Shown here in pieces: positions 34,115 to 44,529 of a DNA stretch of 64,000 nucleotides. The position numbers and the translations under genes are program-made. A model generated the notes under the pieces. It saw only the letters and a program-made list of their open reading frames with translations. It searched no databases and was not told the origin of the DNA. Position 1 is the stretch's first letter; every line of letters begins with the position of its first letter. Source of the stretch: Rhodanobacteraceae bacterium (GTDB lineage: Bacteria; Pseudomonadota; Gammaproteobacteria; Xanthomonadales; Ahniellaceae); contig JADJFT010000003.1 of the NCBI GenBank assembly GCA_016708465.1, positions 186,001-250,000 of the forward strand. The letters run 5' to 3'.

Positions 34115-34810
34115 ATGCGCTCCATCCTGCTGGCCGGTGCGACCGGACTGATTGGCGTCGAACTATTGGCGCGACTGTTGCGCGATGACGGTTTCGATGG
34201 CCGTGTGATTGCACCGACGCGGCGCCCGATTGGGCTCAATCATCCGAAGCTGATCAATCTGGTGGTTGACGCGACGAACCGCAGCGACGAGACGATGATC
34301 AATATCTTGCGCGAAGCCGGGGTCGAACAGCTTGACGCCTATGCTTGCTGCCTTGGTTCGACCATCCGCAAGGCTGGAAGTCGAGCCATGTTCGCGGCGG
34401 TTGATCATAATTTGGTCCTGCGTTGGGGGCGTATTGCCGCCAGTTTCGGCGCCCGACATGCGTTGTTGGTGTCGTCGGTTGGCGCCGACCCAGGGTCGCG
34501 CAACTTCTATCTGCGCGTGAAGGGCGAGACCGAGCACGATCTAACGCAACTCGATTTCACCCGTGTCGACCTGATGCGCCCAGGCCAGTTGCTTGGTGCT
34601 CGCGAAGAGTCTCGGCCGATGGAAGCCTTGGCGCAGATCGCCGCGCGCGCCTACAGCCGACTGTTGACCGGCACGCTGAGTTGCTATCGCGGAATTGCGG
34701 CCGCCGACGTCGCCGACGCGATGACGGCGTTGATCGTTACGCCTGCGCCAGAGCGGGGTGTCCGCATACATCATTACGACCAGATGCGTGAACTGGCTGC
34801 CTCGCGCTAG
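34115..34810 (+). CDS. NAD(P)-binding oxidoreductase, atypical SDR (HTATIP2-like)
   Basis: 231 residues. Rossmann motif at the start (SILLAGATGLIGVELLARLL) and a conserved middle (DAYACCLGSTIRKAGSRAMF; HALLVSSVGADPGSRNFYLR then VKGETE; VDLMRPGQLLGAREESRP) shared with NAD(P)H-binding atypical SDRs. The substrate is unknown. The start at 34115 is preferred because it begins right at the dinucleotide-binding strand; an in-frame ATG 15 codons upstream is possible. Confidence 0.8.
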   Translation: MRSILLAGATGLIGVELLARLLRDDGFDGRVIAPTRRPIGLNHPKLINLVVDATNRSDETMINILREAGVEQLDAYACCLGSTIRKAGSRAMFAAVDHNLVLRWGRIAASFGARHALLVSSVGADPGSRNFYLRVKGETEHDLTQLDFTRVDLMRPGQLLGAREESRPMEALAQIAARAYSRLLTGTLSCYRGIAAADVADAMTALIVTPAPERGVRIHHYDQMRELAASR

Positions 34811-34838
34811 ATTCCACGCATCCACTCTGGAGAACGTC

Positions 34839-36062
34839 ATGGCGAATCGATATACCGAAGTCACCCACACCGGTTGGGGCAAGCGGATCGGGCAATCACT
34901 GTCCGGGGCATTGATCGGCGGTCTGATGTTCCTGGGCTCGTTCGCGCTGCTGTGGTGGAACGAAGGCCGTGCGATTGCCGAGGCGCGGGCGCTGGCCGAA
35001 GGCGCGGGTGCGGTCATCGATGTCGGTATCGATGCGGTTGAGCCGAAGCATGAGGGCAAACTCCTGCACGTGACCGGCCAGGTCGACGCCAGCCCGGAAG
35101 CGCGTGACGACGACACCGGCATTGCCGTCGACGCGCTGCAATTGCGCCGCGTCGTCGAGATGTACCAGTGGGTCGAGAAGCGCAGCAGCAGGGAAGAGAA
35201 GAAGCTCGGTGGCGGCAGCGAAACCGTGACCACCTACGACTACGAGCAGCGCTGGGACGACGATGCAGTCGACTCCAGTGACTTCCGCTACGGCGACGGC
35301 CATGAGAATCCGTCGAACTGGTCGATTCGCTCAGACAGCTTTGCGGCAGGTACGGTGATGCTGGGGGCGTTCATGTTGTCACCGTCAGCGCGCAATGCGA
35401 TCGGGCATTGGCAGGAATTGCCGGCCAACATCAGCGCAACCTTGCCGGAAACCTTCGGCGACTTCCGTCGCCTCGACGGCGGTCGCCTGTACAAAGGCAC
35501 CGATTCGGGGCAGCCCGCGGTCGGCGACATGCGCATTCGCTACGAATATCAGCCGGAAGCGACCTATTCGATCATCGCCAAACAAGTCGGCGGCCAACTC
35601 GACCAATACATCGCATCAAATGGGCGCGAGGTGTTGCTGGTCGAGGACGGGTCGGTACCAGCTGCCAAAATGTTCGAAGGCGCGCAGTCGCGTAATTCGC
35701 TGATGACCTGGATTGTGCGTGCCGGCGGCACCTTGCTGATGTGGCTGGGGCTGTCGATGGTGTTCGCACCGATCAGTCGCATCCTCGATGTGCTGCCGAT
35801 GCTGGGCACGATTGGCAGTTGGGGGATTGGTCTCGTCACCGGCCTGATCTCGCTGTTGCTGGCGCTGACTACCATCGGTATTGCCTGGGTGTTCTACCGA
35901 CCATTGCTCGGTGGCGCGATCCTGGTGGGCGTGGTCGCGTTGTTCTTCTGGTCGCGCAGTAGTCGCAAATCCGCGCCGATGTCGGTGCCAGCGGGCGCAG
36001 CAATGACTCCACCCATTGCGCCACCTGCGGCAACTCCGCCGCCGCCGCCGCCGATGGCGTGA
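34839..36062 (+). CDS. TMEM43 family membrane protein
   Basis: 407 residues. N-terminal TM helix (LSGALIGGLMFLGSFALLWW then NEGRAI, the family signature), a large extracytoplasmic domain (QLRRVVEMYQWVEKRSSRE; VGDMRIRYEYQPEATYSIIA), then a C-terminal block of three or four TM helices (LLMWLGLSMVFAPISRILDV; GLISLLLALTTIGIAWVFY) and a Pro-rich cytosolic tail. Function in bacteria unknown. GGAG ribosome site upstream. Its TGA overlaps the GTG start of the next gene, so the two are coupled. Confidence 0.87.
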   Translation: MANRYTEVTHTGWGKRIGQSLSGALIGGLMFLGSFALLWWNEGRAIAEARALAEGAGAVIDVGIDAVEPKHEGKLLHVTGQVDASPEARDDDTGIAVDALQLRRVVEMYQWVEKRSSREEKKLGGGSETVTTYDYEQRWDDDAVDSSDFRYGDGHENPSNWSIRSDSFAAGTVMLGAFMLSPSARNAIGHWQELPANISATLPETFGDFRRLDGGRLYKGTDSGQPAVGDMRIRYEYQPEATYSIIAKQVGGQLDQYIASNGREVLLVEDGSVPAAKMFEGAQSRNSLMTWIVRAGGTLLMWLGLSMVFAPISRILDVLPMLGTIGSWGIGLVTGLISLLLALTTIGIAWVFYRPLLGGAILVGVVALFFWSRSSRKSAPMSVPAGAAMTPPIAPPAATPPPPPPMA

Positions 36063-36792
36063 GCCCTGCGTACTGGCACCTGCTGCTGGAGCTGATCGCT
36101 TACGCGCTCGGCTTCCAGATCTTCCGATACGAGCGTCGGCGTTATCCGACCACGGCGGCACTGACGCGCAGCGCGCAGCTCGCGTTGATTGCCGGTGCCA
36201 TTCTCGGTGCGGCCATTGCTGCACGCCTGTCGTGGTGGCTGGAAGATCCGCCGACAGCATTCGCAGAGTTTCGAATGCGCTGAACTTGATGGGCGGCAAA
36301 TCCATCCTTGGTGGGCTACTCGGCGGTGTCGCCGGCGTTGAACTCGCGAAATGGCGGGTTGGTGTGCGTGCGTCCACTGGTGATGCCTTCGTCTGGCCGA
36401 TCATCATCGCCTTATCGATCGGGCGCATCGGCTGCCATCTCGCTGGGCTGTCGGACCACACTGCCGGCCTGCCGACTTCATCGGTGTTCGGAATCGACTA
36501 TGGCGACGGCGTGCTGCGTCACCCGACGGCGCTGTACGAGATCGTATTTCTGCTCGGCTGCGGTGGGGCGATCTCGGCGGTAGCACCGCACCTGCGTGTA
36601 CGCGGTGACCGCTTCCGCCTGCTGATGCTCGGCTACTGTGTGTGGCGACTGATCATCGAGTCGTGGAAACCGATTCCGCAGGTGTATGCGCTCGGTTTGT
36701 CCGGCCTGCAGTGGCTGGCGCTGCTCGGAATCGTTTACTACGCGCGTTCATTGCCGCGGATGTTGCGCGGCCTGCCGGAGCATCCCGCATGA
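36059..36792 (+). CDS. prolipoprotein diacylglyceryl transferase family membrane protein (frameshifted near 36275)
   Basis: About 244 residues. GTG start overlapping the TMEM43 stop by 4 bases. First half (SPAYWHLLLELIAYALGFQI ... AAIAARLSWWLEDPP) in one frame, second half (LNLMGGKSILGGLLGGVAGV; SIGRIGCHLAGLSDHTAGLP; VLRHPTALYEIVFLLGC) in another. GR-x-GC and HPTALYE echo the Lgt motifs GRxGN and HPxQLYE, but the canonical Lgt is probably elsewhere. It ends 4 bases into the next gene. Confidence 0.72.
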
Positions 36793-38230
36793 GCAAAGTT
36801 CGTCCTTACCTGTTTTACGACAGCGCAGTCTCGGTCTGCACTACTTGCCTGATGCGCGTTGAGGCGAAGATCCTGATCCAGGATGAGCGCGTGTATCTGG
36901 AGAAATGGTGCCCAGAACACGGCCGCGAGCGAGTGTTGATTGCTGACGATGCGGCGTACTACCGCCTGCCCGCGAGACCTGGATCAAGCCACCGGAACTG
37001 CCACGCCATTTCGCGACACCACAGCGCTACGGTTGTCCGTATGACTGCGGCCTGTGTCCCGAACACATGCAGCATGCCTGCCTGTCGCTGATCGAATTGA
37101 CCGATCACTGCAATCTGCGTTGCCCGATCTGTTACGCCGATTCGGGGCCGCATCGTTCTGGCTACCGCGATCTCGCCACCATCGAGCGCATGCTGGATGC
37201 GGTGGTGAAGACCGAAGGCGAGCCCGACGTGGTGCAACTGTCTGGCGGCGAACCGACCCTGCATCCGCAGTTCTTCGAGGTGCTCGATGCCGCGCGTCGT
37301 CGGCCGATCCGACATCTGATGCTCAACACCAACGGTCTGCGCATCGCGCGTGAACCAGAGTTCGTGCGCCGCCTCGCCGACTATCGTGCTGGTTTCGAGG
37401 TCTATCTACAGTTCGATTCGTTGCGCGACGACGCGCTGCAGACCCTGCGCGGCGCGAAGCTGCGTGACGCACGGCTACGCGCGCTCGATGCACTCGACGT
37501 GCACGACATCTCGACGACCCTCGTGGTCACGGTCATGCGCGGCGTCAACGACGACGAGCTTGGTGCACTGATCGACTTCGCGAAGTCGCGCCCGAGCGTG
37601 CGTGGCGTCACCTTCCAGCCGATCCAGGCGGCCGGACGACTCGAAGGCTATGACCCTGCCCGACATCGCTTGACCTTGACCGAAGTACGCAGGCGCATTC
37701 TCGAACAGTCGTCGGTTTTCACACCTGCGGATCTGGTGCCGGTGCCGTGCAACCCCGACTGTCTGGCAATGGCTTATGCCTTGAAGCAGGGCGGCGAACT
37801 GGTGCCGTTGACGCGCTACGTCGAACCGAAGGTGTTGATCGAGGGTAGTCGCAACTCGATCGTCGTCGAGCGTGATCCGGCACTGCGCGAACAGGTGTTC
37901 AAGCTGTTTTCGACCGCGAACTCACCGGACGCCAGCGCGCATCACCTATCGAACCTGCTGTGCTGTCTGCCAAATGTCGAGTCACTGGCGGAACTGTCGT
38001 ATCGCGATGTATTCCGCATCATCATCATGCAGTTCATCGATTCGACCAGCTTCGATCTGCGTGCGGTCAAGTAGAGCTGTGTACACATTGCGCAGCCGAA
38101 CGGTGAACTGATTCCGTTCGACACCTACAATTTGTTCTACCGCGATGATCGCCGCGCTTTGCTCGAGCAGTTACGCGAGCGCCACGATCGCGCGTGGCGG
38201 CCGCCACAGCACAAGGAGCACAGCGCATGA
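36789..38230 (+). CDS. radical SAM protein (frameshift near 36970, in-frame TAG at 38072)
   Basis: About 480 residues. N-terminal Cys motifs (VSVCTTCLMRVEAKILIQDE; EKWCPEHG; YGCPYDCGLCPEH) precede the radical SAM site TDHCNLRCPICYADSG and VVQLSGGEPTLHPQFFEVLD. After the stop TAG at 38072-38074 the same frame continues with SCVHIAQPNGELIPFDTYNL then FYRDD to TGA at 38228-38230, which overlaps the next start by 4 bases. So AAG to TAG (Lys to stop) is the likely lesion, plus a one-base shift near 36970. It resembles MoaA/SkfB-like radical SAM proteins; the substrate is unknown. Coupled to its neighbours on both sides by 4-base overlaps. Confidence 0.8.
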
Positions 38231-38562
38231 ACACGCCAGATCCGATTCCGCCATCATCACCCGCGCCAAGCGACCGCGGTTATTGGGGTGCTGGCGTGGC
38301 TTGGATGTTCGCCTGTGTCGCCATGGTGGCTCCGCTCGGCTTCGTGGTGGCCGTGATTGGGCCGCTGTTCAATAGCGAGCTTGGTTACGCCGGCATCGGC
38401 GTCTGGGTGCTCTTCGGCCTATCGCAGTTCGTGTTCGTTATTCCGCTCGGAATCTGGCTGCATCGGCGCGGCAAGCGCGACACCGCGCTCGGTCTGTGGA
38501 TCAGCGCCGGCGTCGTGTTGCTGTTGAATGGCGCTTGCTCCGGACTGATGGTCGCGCTCTGA
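38227..38562 (+). CDS. small membrane protein
   Basis: 111 residues with a short Pro-rich cytosolic N terminus and three TM helices (WGAGVAWMFACVAMVAPLGF; GVWVLFGLSQFVFVIPLGIW; LGLWISAGVVLLLNGACSGL). The start overlaps the radical SAM stop by 4 bases, so it is the last gene of the TMEM43, Lgt-like, radical SAM operon. No family recognised; its role probably belongs to the same unknown membrane-linked modification pathway (inference). Confidence 0.7.
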   Translation: MNTPDPIPPSSPAPSDRGYWGAGVAWMFACVAMVAPLGFVVAVIGPLFNSELGYAGIGVWVLFGLSQFVFVIPLGIWLHRRGKRDTALGLWISAGVVLLLNGACSGLMVAL

Positions 38563-38581
38563 AAGGTCAATTCGCTGCCGT

Positions 38582-41500
38582 TCAGTCGATCGCGATATTT
38601 CCTTCGGCTGCGATCGAGCGAGGTTCCTGCGGGCGTTGTTGCCACCATTGCCGCAGTGCCGGCATCGGCAAAGCGGTGCTGATGTAATAGCCCTGTATGT
38701 AATCGCAGCGATGCTGGCGCAACCAGTTCAGGTCCGAAAGGTTCTCGACGCCTTCATCGACCAGATTCAAACCAAGGTTATGCCCGAGCGCGATCACTGA
38801 ACGACAGATCGCGGCCGAGTCTTTGTCATCGGCCACACCGCGCACAAAACTCTTGTCGATCTTGAGTTTCTGCACAGGGAAACGTTTGAGGTAGGACAGC
38901 GAGGAATAGCCGGTGCCGAAGTCGTCCACCGCCAGGCCCAGCCCAAGTGCGCGCAAGCGCGCCATGATCTCGATGGCATCGTCGAGATCGTGCATCAGCA
39001 CGGTTTCCGTCAGTTCCAGTTCGACGCGTGCGGCCGCGACCCGATGGTGAGCGAGCGCCGCCTGCAGACGCTCGACGAGGGCCGGATCGCGGAACTGCGC
39101 TAGCGACAGGTTGATCGCGAGCCGAACCTGCGGCAGCCCGGCCGCATCCCAGCTCGCTAGATCAGCGATCGACTGCTCGATGATCCAGTGCCCAAGGGTA
39201 ACGATCAGTCCGCTTTGTTCGGCCAGTGGCACAAAGCGTTCCGGAGTGACCAGTCCCAAGGTGGGATGGCGCCAGCGGATCAGTGCTTCGATACCGTGAA
39301 ATTCACTATTCGCTGTCGCCAATACCGGTTGGTAGTGCAATTCGAACTCGTGGTTGACGATCGCGTGCGCGAGTTGGTCGAGCATGGCTTTGCGTTCAAC
39401 CAGTTCGGCATGCAGGCGTTCAGTGAAGAAGCGAAAGGTATTCCGGCCTTCGGCTTTGGCGTGATACATCGCCAAGTCGGCCTTGCGCAGCAGTTGTTCG
39501 GCGTGGCGGTCGTCGCCAGGACACAGGGTGACGCCGATGCTGACGCCGATTTGCAAGTGATGGCCGTCGACTTCGAAGACGTCGCCGATACAGTCGATGA
39601 TGCGCTGCGCCATCCTGGCGGCGTCAGCGGCCTCGGAAAGATTCGGCATCAGCATTGCGAACTCGTCGCCGCCAAGGCGCGCGATGGTATCGCCGGGTCG
39701 TACACAGTCTTGCAGTCGCTCGCCGACCGCGCGCAGCAGGGTATCGCCGACGCTGTGGCCGAGACTGTCGTTTGCAACCTTGAAGTGATCGAGGTCGAGG
39801 AACAACAGGGCCATTGCGGTGGATTCGAGCAGGCAGCGTTCGACGGCACGCTTCAAGCGGTCATTGAACAAGGTGCGGTTCGGCAAACCGGTGAGGGTGT
39901 CGTGTGTGGCCAGCATGCGCATCCGTGCATCAGCACGCTGGCGTTCCGTCACGTCGCGCACTTGCACGTTGTACAGACCATGGCTCGGCCCACGCCAATA
40001 GCTGACCGAAACTTCGGCTGGAAATGCGTGGCCATCGCGGTGTTGCGCGGTCAGTTCGAGCATCTGGCTGGCGGCACGACTGGCGGCTACGCCATCGTGT
40101 TCGCCGAAGCTCGCACCGCGCGGATCCCAGGGAACCAAGCGTTTGAATTCCTCACCGACCAGTTCATTCTCCTCCCAGCCGAACATCTGTTCACCGGCGT
40201 GATTCACGCTGATGATCCGACTGTCGTCGTCTACTTGGATCAACGCATCGTGCGCCAGTTCGGTGCCGGTGCGGAACTGTTCTGCAGACGCATGCAGGTC
40301 GGCATGATTCTCGGCGATCTGCTCGGCGTAGCGGTTGAAGGTGCGCGCGAGTTGCGCAAGTTCGTCGCGGCCATGTACTTCGATGCGTCCGGGCACAATC
40401 GAATGCTCGGTGGCCGCAAGTTGTTCCGTGATGCGACGGATCGGCAATACCAGGGTGCGGCGCAGCAGCCAGCCGGCGAGCAGCACGACGACGACCACGG
40501 CCAGCCCCAATGCCCAGGCCACGCGGGTCATCACCGACATCACCGCTTCATGCACCAGGCGCGCCGGCTGCACCACCACGAGTTGCCAGTGTGAACTCGG
40601 AAGTCGTACGACCGTGACGAGGCTGGCCTCCTTGAGGAAGGGATCGCGCGGCAGTGTGGTTTGGCGGACGCTATCGCCGGCCGCGCCACTATCGAGTATT
40701 TGTGCGGCGATGCGCTCGGCCTCGCCCTGGTCGATGGCATCGGTGGCTTGGTCGATCCGATGCGCGATATCGCTCTGGCGCGAGTCACCGGATGGGTCCA
40801 GCGGCTGGTTCAGGAAATCGGCCAAGGCCGAGAAATCCGCGTGATGCGATGCAAAGTCGGCAATTCCGAAGACAATACCGTCCGGCACGATCTGCGTGCC
40901 ATCGGGGATCGGTGTGCGTTGAATCGGCGGCACCGTGATGAACACGCCGTTGCGGTCGATGGCGAAGGCATAACCTTTCAACGCATCGCCACGGCGATCG
41001 AGAAAGTCTTGCAGTCCGGACAGTTTCAAGTCGACCGTGCTGACGCCGACGAAACGTTTGGCAACGTGCATCGCGGCGGTGCAAGTAACCATTTTCTCGC
41101 CGCTGTACGGATCCTGATACGAACGCGACCAGTAACAATGGCCTTCCCGCTGATAGCGCGCCGGCACGTACCACTCTTCGCCGTGATAGCCATGGCCTTC
41201 GGCGGCGTTGTAACCGTCGAAGTAGCGCATCACGCCATTGTCGTCGCGGCCCCAGAAGAAACTCCGTCGCGCCACGCCGGGCGTAAAGGCATCGGGTTCC
41301 GGCCACAGTCCGCCGCCGGTGATGAGTTCGGAACGGCCATCAAGATCGAGCACGCCGGGGATTACCGCGCGCCACAAGGCTTCGTCGTGTGGCAGTCGTT
41401 CGCCGAGGTTGGCCAAGGCCACGGCGACGCCTTCCGCAAGCGCCAGTTCCTTGCTCATGACGCTGGCCAAGTGTTGCGCCGCTGCATTGGCGACGTCGCG

Positions 41501-41650
41501 CTCGCGCGCCATCAACAGTTCATAGCCGCGCAGATAGAAGACCACGAGCACGGCGACAAGCATCATCGCCAGAGCCAGCATCAAGCCGACCAGCAACTTC
41601 GCTCTCAGGCTGTGCCGGAACGGCACCTCCATTCGCTCGGAACTCTGCAT
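38582..41650 (-). CDS. sensor diguanylate cyclase/phosphodiesterase (dCache-HAMP-PAS-GGDEF-EAL)
   Basis: 1022 residues. TM1 (LLVGLMLALAMMLVAVLVVF), periplasmic dCache-type sensor (LDLDGRSELITGGGLWPEPD ... GEEWYVPARYQREGHCYWSR), TM2 plus HAMP, PAS, then GGDEF and EAL. GGDEF is intact (RLGGDEFAML), and an inhibitory RxxD site lies exactly five residues upstream (RPGD). EAL is intact too (HGIEALIRWRHP; DDFGTGYSSLSYLKRFPVQK). So both synthesis and breakdown of c-di-GMP are possible. The start at 41650 is picked for the AAGGACGGCAGG site upstream; an in-frame upstream ATG at 41713 is less likely. Confidence 0.92.
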   Translation of the reverse strand: MQSSERMEVPFRHSLRAKLLVGLMLALAMMLVAVLVVFYLRGYELLMARERDVANAAAQHLASVMSKELALAEGVAVALANLGERLPHDEALWRAVIPGVLDLDGRSELITGGGLWPEPDAFTPGVARRSFFWGRDDNGVMRYFDGYNAAEGHGYHGEEWYVPARYQREGHCYWSRSYQDPYSGEKMVTCTAAMHVAKRFVGVSTVDLKLSGLQDFLDRRGDALKGYAFAIDRNGVFITVPPIQRTPIPDGTQIVPDGIVFGIADFASHHADFSALADFLNQPLDPSGDSRQSDIAHRIDQATDAIDQGEAERIAAQILDSGAAGDSVRQTTLPRDPFLKEASLVTVVRLPSSHWQLVVVQPARLVHEAVMSVMTRVAWALGLAVVVVVLLAGWLLRRTLVLPIRRITEQLAATEHSIVPGRIEVHGRDELAQLARTFNRYAEQIAENHADLHASAEQFRTGTELAHDALIQVDDDSRIISVNHAGEQMFGWEENELVGEEFKRLVPWDPRGASFGEHDGVAASRAASQMLELTAQHRDGHAFPAEVSVSYWRGPSHGLYNVQVRDVTERQRADARMRMLATHDTLTGLPNRTLFNDRLKRAVERCLLESTAMALLFLDLDHFKVANDSLGHSVGDTLLRAVGERLQDCVRPGDTIARLGGDEFAMLMPNLSEAADAARMAQRIIDCIGDVFEVDGHHLQIGVSIGVTLCPGDDRHAEQLLRKADLAMYHAKAEGRNTFRFFTERLHAELVERKAMLDQLAHAIVNHEFELHYQPVLATANSEFHGIEALIRWRHPTLGLVTPERFVPLAEQSGLIVTLGHWIIEQSIADLASWDAAGLPQVRLAINLSLAQFRDPALVERLQAALAHHRVAAARVELELTETVLMHDLDDAIEIMARLRALGLGLAVDDFGTGYSSLSYLKRFPVQKLKIDKSFVRGVADDKDSAAICRSVIALGHNLGLNLVDEGVENLSDLNWLRQHRCDYIQGYYISTALPMPALRQWWQQRPQEPRSIAAEGNIAID

Positions 41651-41728
41651 CCTGCCGTCCTTCGCCCGTTTTTCCCGGACCGGCAAGCTCGCATGTGACA
41701 AAAGAAAACGCAACGGGCCGAAGCGATC

Positions 41729-42772
41729 TCAGAGTTGTTCGAAGCCATTGGCGAACAGGTTCTGCATCGGCACCGAGACCACGTCATACCAGCCAGACGT
41801 GCCGTTAACCCCAGTGTTCGGGCCGCTGATGTTGCGACTCGGTGCGACGTTGCCAGTGGCAGTACGCGGGAAACCCAAAATGTGCGGCGGCGCGGCGTTG
41901 AAGCTGCCACTGGCGACCAGCAGTTCATGGCTGTTGTCGTCGAATCCTAGTCCAGCAGCGTTGACCATGCCGGTCGCTGCACCGGCGATGCGACGGATCG
42001 GCGCGACGTCGCCATTGGCGCCAGCCGCAAACGTCAGCACGCTGCCGCTACCGTCGTTAGCGCCGGTGAGCACGTAAAGTTCATCGGTCGACGGGTTGTA
42101 GTGGATGTCGGCGATCCATGAACCCATCTGTGTCGCTGGCCCAGCGATACGCCGAGTTGTGACGGGTGCGCCAGCGATGGTGCGCGGGAAAATCAGAATC
42201 TCGCCAGCGTATTGGCCGCCGCCGATGTCGTAGTAGTCACCGACAAAGATTTCGTCGCTACTTGAGCGATAGGCGAGTCCGTTGAGGTTTTGCACCAGCG
42301 CTGGGTCGTAGCTGGTCATCCGCAAGGCAGTGGCTGCGCCACTGGCACCGCGCGGGAAGGCGAAGATGAAATTTGCATCGATGACGATGTATTCGTTTTG
42401 CGCCGCAGCCACAGCGACGTTGCGCGGTTGGCCCAGGAACACGTTCGAGAACGAGCGCAGCGGCGCTACGTCGCCGCGGCTGTCACGCGAAAAAATATGG
42501 ATCTTTTGCCCATAGAAGTCGGAGACGATGAGCGTGCGTTCGCCGGCGTCATAGGTGAGGTCGGTCGCGTCGAGCATGCCGCTTTGGTTGGGGCCGCCAA
42601 GCAGCGACAGTGGCGCGGTATCGCCAGTCATGGCGTCACCGAAAATCGTCATGGCCCGGTAGAGGTTGCAGCCGGGCTCGCAGGTTTTGCCGGCGAACAC
42701 GTCGGCGCGGGCGTCAGCGCCGACTAGGCCGCCGAGCAGGGCGGTGATCATCAGGGCAATGCGGCAGGTCAT
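41729..42772 (-). CDS. secreted beta-propeller-like protein with C-terminal NGFE motif
   Basis: 347 residues. Signal peptide (MTCRIALMITALLGGLVGAD ARA), then repeated blades such as GDVAPLRSFSNVFLGQPRNV, GAPVTTRRIAGPATQMGSWI and GDVAPIRRIAGAATGMVNAA alternating with FPRG/FPRT strands, typical of NHL/SMP-30-like propellers. It ends MQNLFANGFEQL; short (F/I)-A-x-GFE tails recur on secreted proteins of Lysobacterales in my recollection, possibly a sorting or anchoring tag. Function unknown. Confidence 0.6.
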   Translation of the reverse strand: MTCRIALMITALLGGLVGADARADVFAGKTCEPGCNLYRAMTIFGDAMTGDTAPLSLLGGPNQSGMLDATDLTYDAGERTLIVSDFYGQKIHIFSRDSRGDVAPLRSFSNVFLGQPRNVAVAAAQNEYIVIDANFIFAFPRGASGAATALRMTSYDPALVQNLNGLAYRSSSDEIFVGDYYDIGGGQYAGEILIFPRTIAGAPVTTRRIAGPATQMGSWIADIHYNPSTDELYVLTGANDGSGSVLTFAAGANGDVAPIRRIAGAATGMVNAAGLGFDDNSHELLVASGSFNAAPPHILGFPRTATGNVAPSRNISGPNTGVNGTSGWYDVVSVPMQNLFANGFEQL

Positions 42773-42849
42773 GGCGTACTCCGGGGTCGTCTAGTGAGAA
42801 TGGACCTTGAGTACGCAGTTCGATTGCGGAACCTGTCACAACGCAGCGG

Positions 42850-44446
42850 TCACCGTGATCGAAACGGCGACCTGCGCGCTTTGGTCGCCTGCTCGAAGGC
42901 ATATCCGAGACCAAGCAGCTTCGCTTCCGAATACGGCAGGCCGATGAAACTGAGCCCGACCGGCAGATGCTGGACAAAGCCCATCGGCACTGTCAGGTGC
43001 GGATAGCCCGCCACCGCTGCGAGCGAGGTATTGCCGCCGCTATAGCTGTCGCCATTGATCGGGTCGATCAGCCAGGCCGGTCCACCGCTCGGTCCGATCA
43101 ACGCATCCAGCCGATGTTTTGCGAAAGCCGCATCGAGGCCTTGGGTTCGGCTCAGGTCATGGTTTTTTGCGAGCGCGTCGCGATAGGCCTTGTCGCTCAG
43201 CGGCCCCTTGGTGTCGGCACTCGCGAACCATTCTTGGCCGAACAACGGCATTTCCAGCGTCGCCCGCACGCGGTTGAACTCGATCAGTTCAGTCAGCGAG
43301 CGTGCCGGTGCTGATTTCGGCAGGCGCGCGAGATAGGCGTTCAGGCCGGCCTTGAGTTCAAAGCTCAATACCTCGAATTCGCTGTCGTCGAATTGCCCGA
43401 GCGTGTCGATTTTTACCTCGTCGATGATTTCGGCGCCGAGGTCCTGAGCGCACGAATCGCATTTTCAGCGATCCGGTCGACTTCCGGGTGAAAGCCGAAC
43501 AGCCCGCGCGCGACGCCGATGCGCGCACCCTGCGCAGCGCGCGCTTTCAAAGCGCCGAGGTAGTCGCGATCAAAGCCATTCGCCGGCGCTGTGATGAAGC
43601 CCGGTTCGGCATTCGGTTGTGCGATCGCCGCAAGCAGCGCAGCAGCATCGGCGACGCTGCGTGTCATTGGCCCAGCGGTGTCTTGCGAATGCGCGATCGG
43701 GATGATGCCGGTGCGCGGCACCAAGCCAACGGTCGGCTTCAGGCCGACGAGGCCATTGGCATTGGCCGGCGAGATGATCGAGCCATCGGTCTCGGTGCCG
43801 ATGCCGAGCGCCGCGAACTCCATCGCAATCGCGGCACCGGTACCGGAACTGGAACCACTCGGCGAGCGCGCACGATCATAGGCATTCGTGGTCTGACCGC
43901 CGCGCGCGCTCCAGCCACTGGTCGCGCGTGTCGAGCGGGCATTCGCCCATTCGCTGAGATTGGTCTTGCCGAGGATCACCGCGCCCGCAGCGCGCAGACT
44001 GGCGGCGAGCGGCGCATCGACCGGTGCGTGCCAGTCGGCCAATGCCAACGAGCCGGCGCTGGTATGCATGCGATCGCCGCTGTCGATGTTGTCCTTGATC
44101 AGCACCGGCAGGCCATGCAGCGGCCCCGCGTCTTCCCGGCCTTGCGTTCGACATCAAGCTGGGCGGCGATCGCCTCGGCGTCGGGATTCAGTTCGATCAC
44201 CGCATTCACCGTTCGGGTGTCGATTGCCTGGATGCGCTCCAGATAGGCGCGCGTCAATTCCAGTGCACTGTATTCACCGTTGCGCAAGCCGAGCGCCAGT
44301 GCTTCGCGGTCCTTGCCGGCGTAGGCGAAGTCGGGTGCATGTGCGCCGTGGCTTGCCTCGCTCGCACCCGGTAACGCCGCCGCTGCCGCGAGCGCAGCCG
44401 TTCCGGCAATGAAATCGCGACGACGCGGATCGTGGGACTGGCTCAT
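42850..44446 (-). CDS. Tat-exported amidase (two frameshifts near 44130 and 43440)
   Basis: About 531 residues of the amidase-signature family, split over three frames: 44099-44446 (twin-arginine signal RRRDFIAGTAALAAAAALPG), 43413-44105 and 42850-43368. Catalytic Lys region LIKDNIDSGDRMHTSAGS, the Ser-rich signature SGSSSGTGAAIAMEFAALGI and GTETDGSI are all present, so the Ser-cisSer-Lys triad was encoded. Substrate unknown. It is translocated folded, given the Tat signal. Alone between unrelated genes. The two lesions look like single-base errors because both flanks stay conserved. Confidence 0.82.
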
Positions 44447-44529
44447 GACGGCTCCTCGGTGACGGGGAACCGGATCATCGCATCGACGGCGCCAACATCA
44501 AGTCACTGGCAATGGCGATGCCGAGGTGA

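Noticed and set aside
38072..38074. TAG or TAA reassigned to an amino acid
   Set aside because: TAG and TAA end many other genes in the window normally (for example folE ends in TAG), and the two internal stops replace different residues.
39188..40594. 468-codon plus-strand ORF opposite the GGDEF-EAL gene
   Set aside because: Antisense shadow; the minus strand has complete GGDEF, EAL and PAS motifs.
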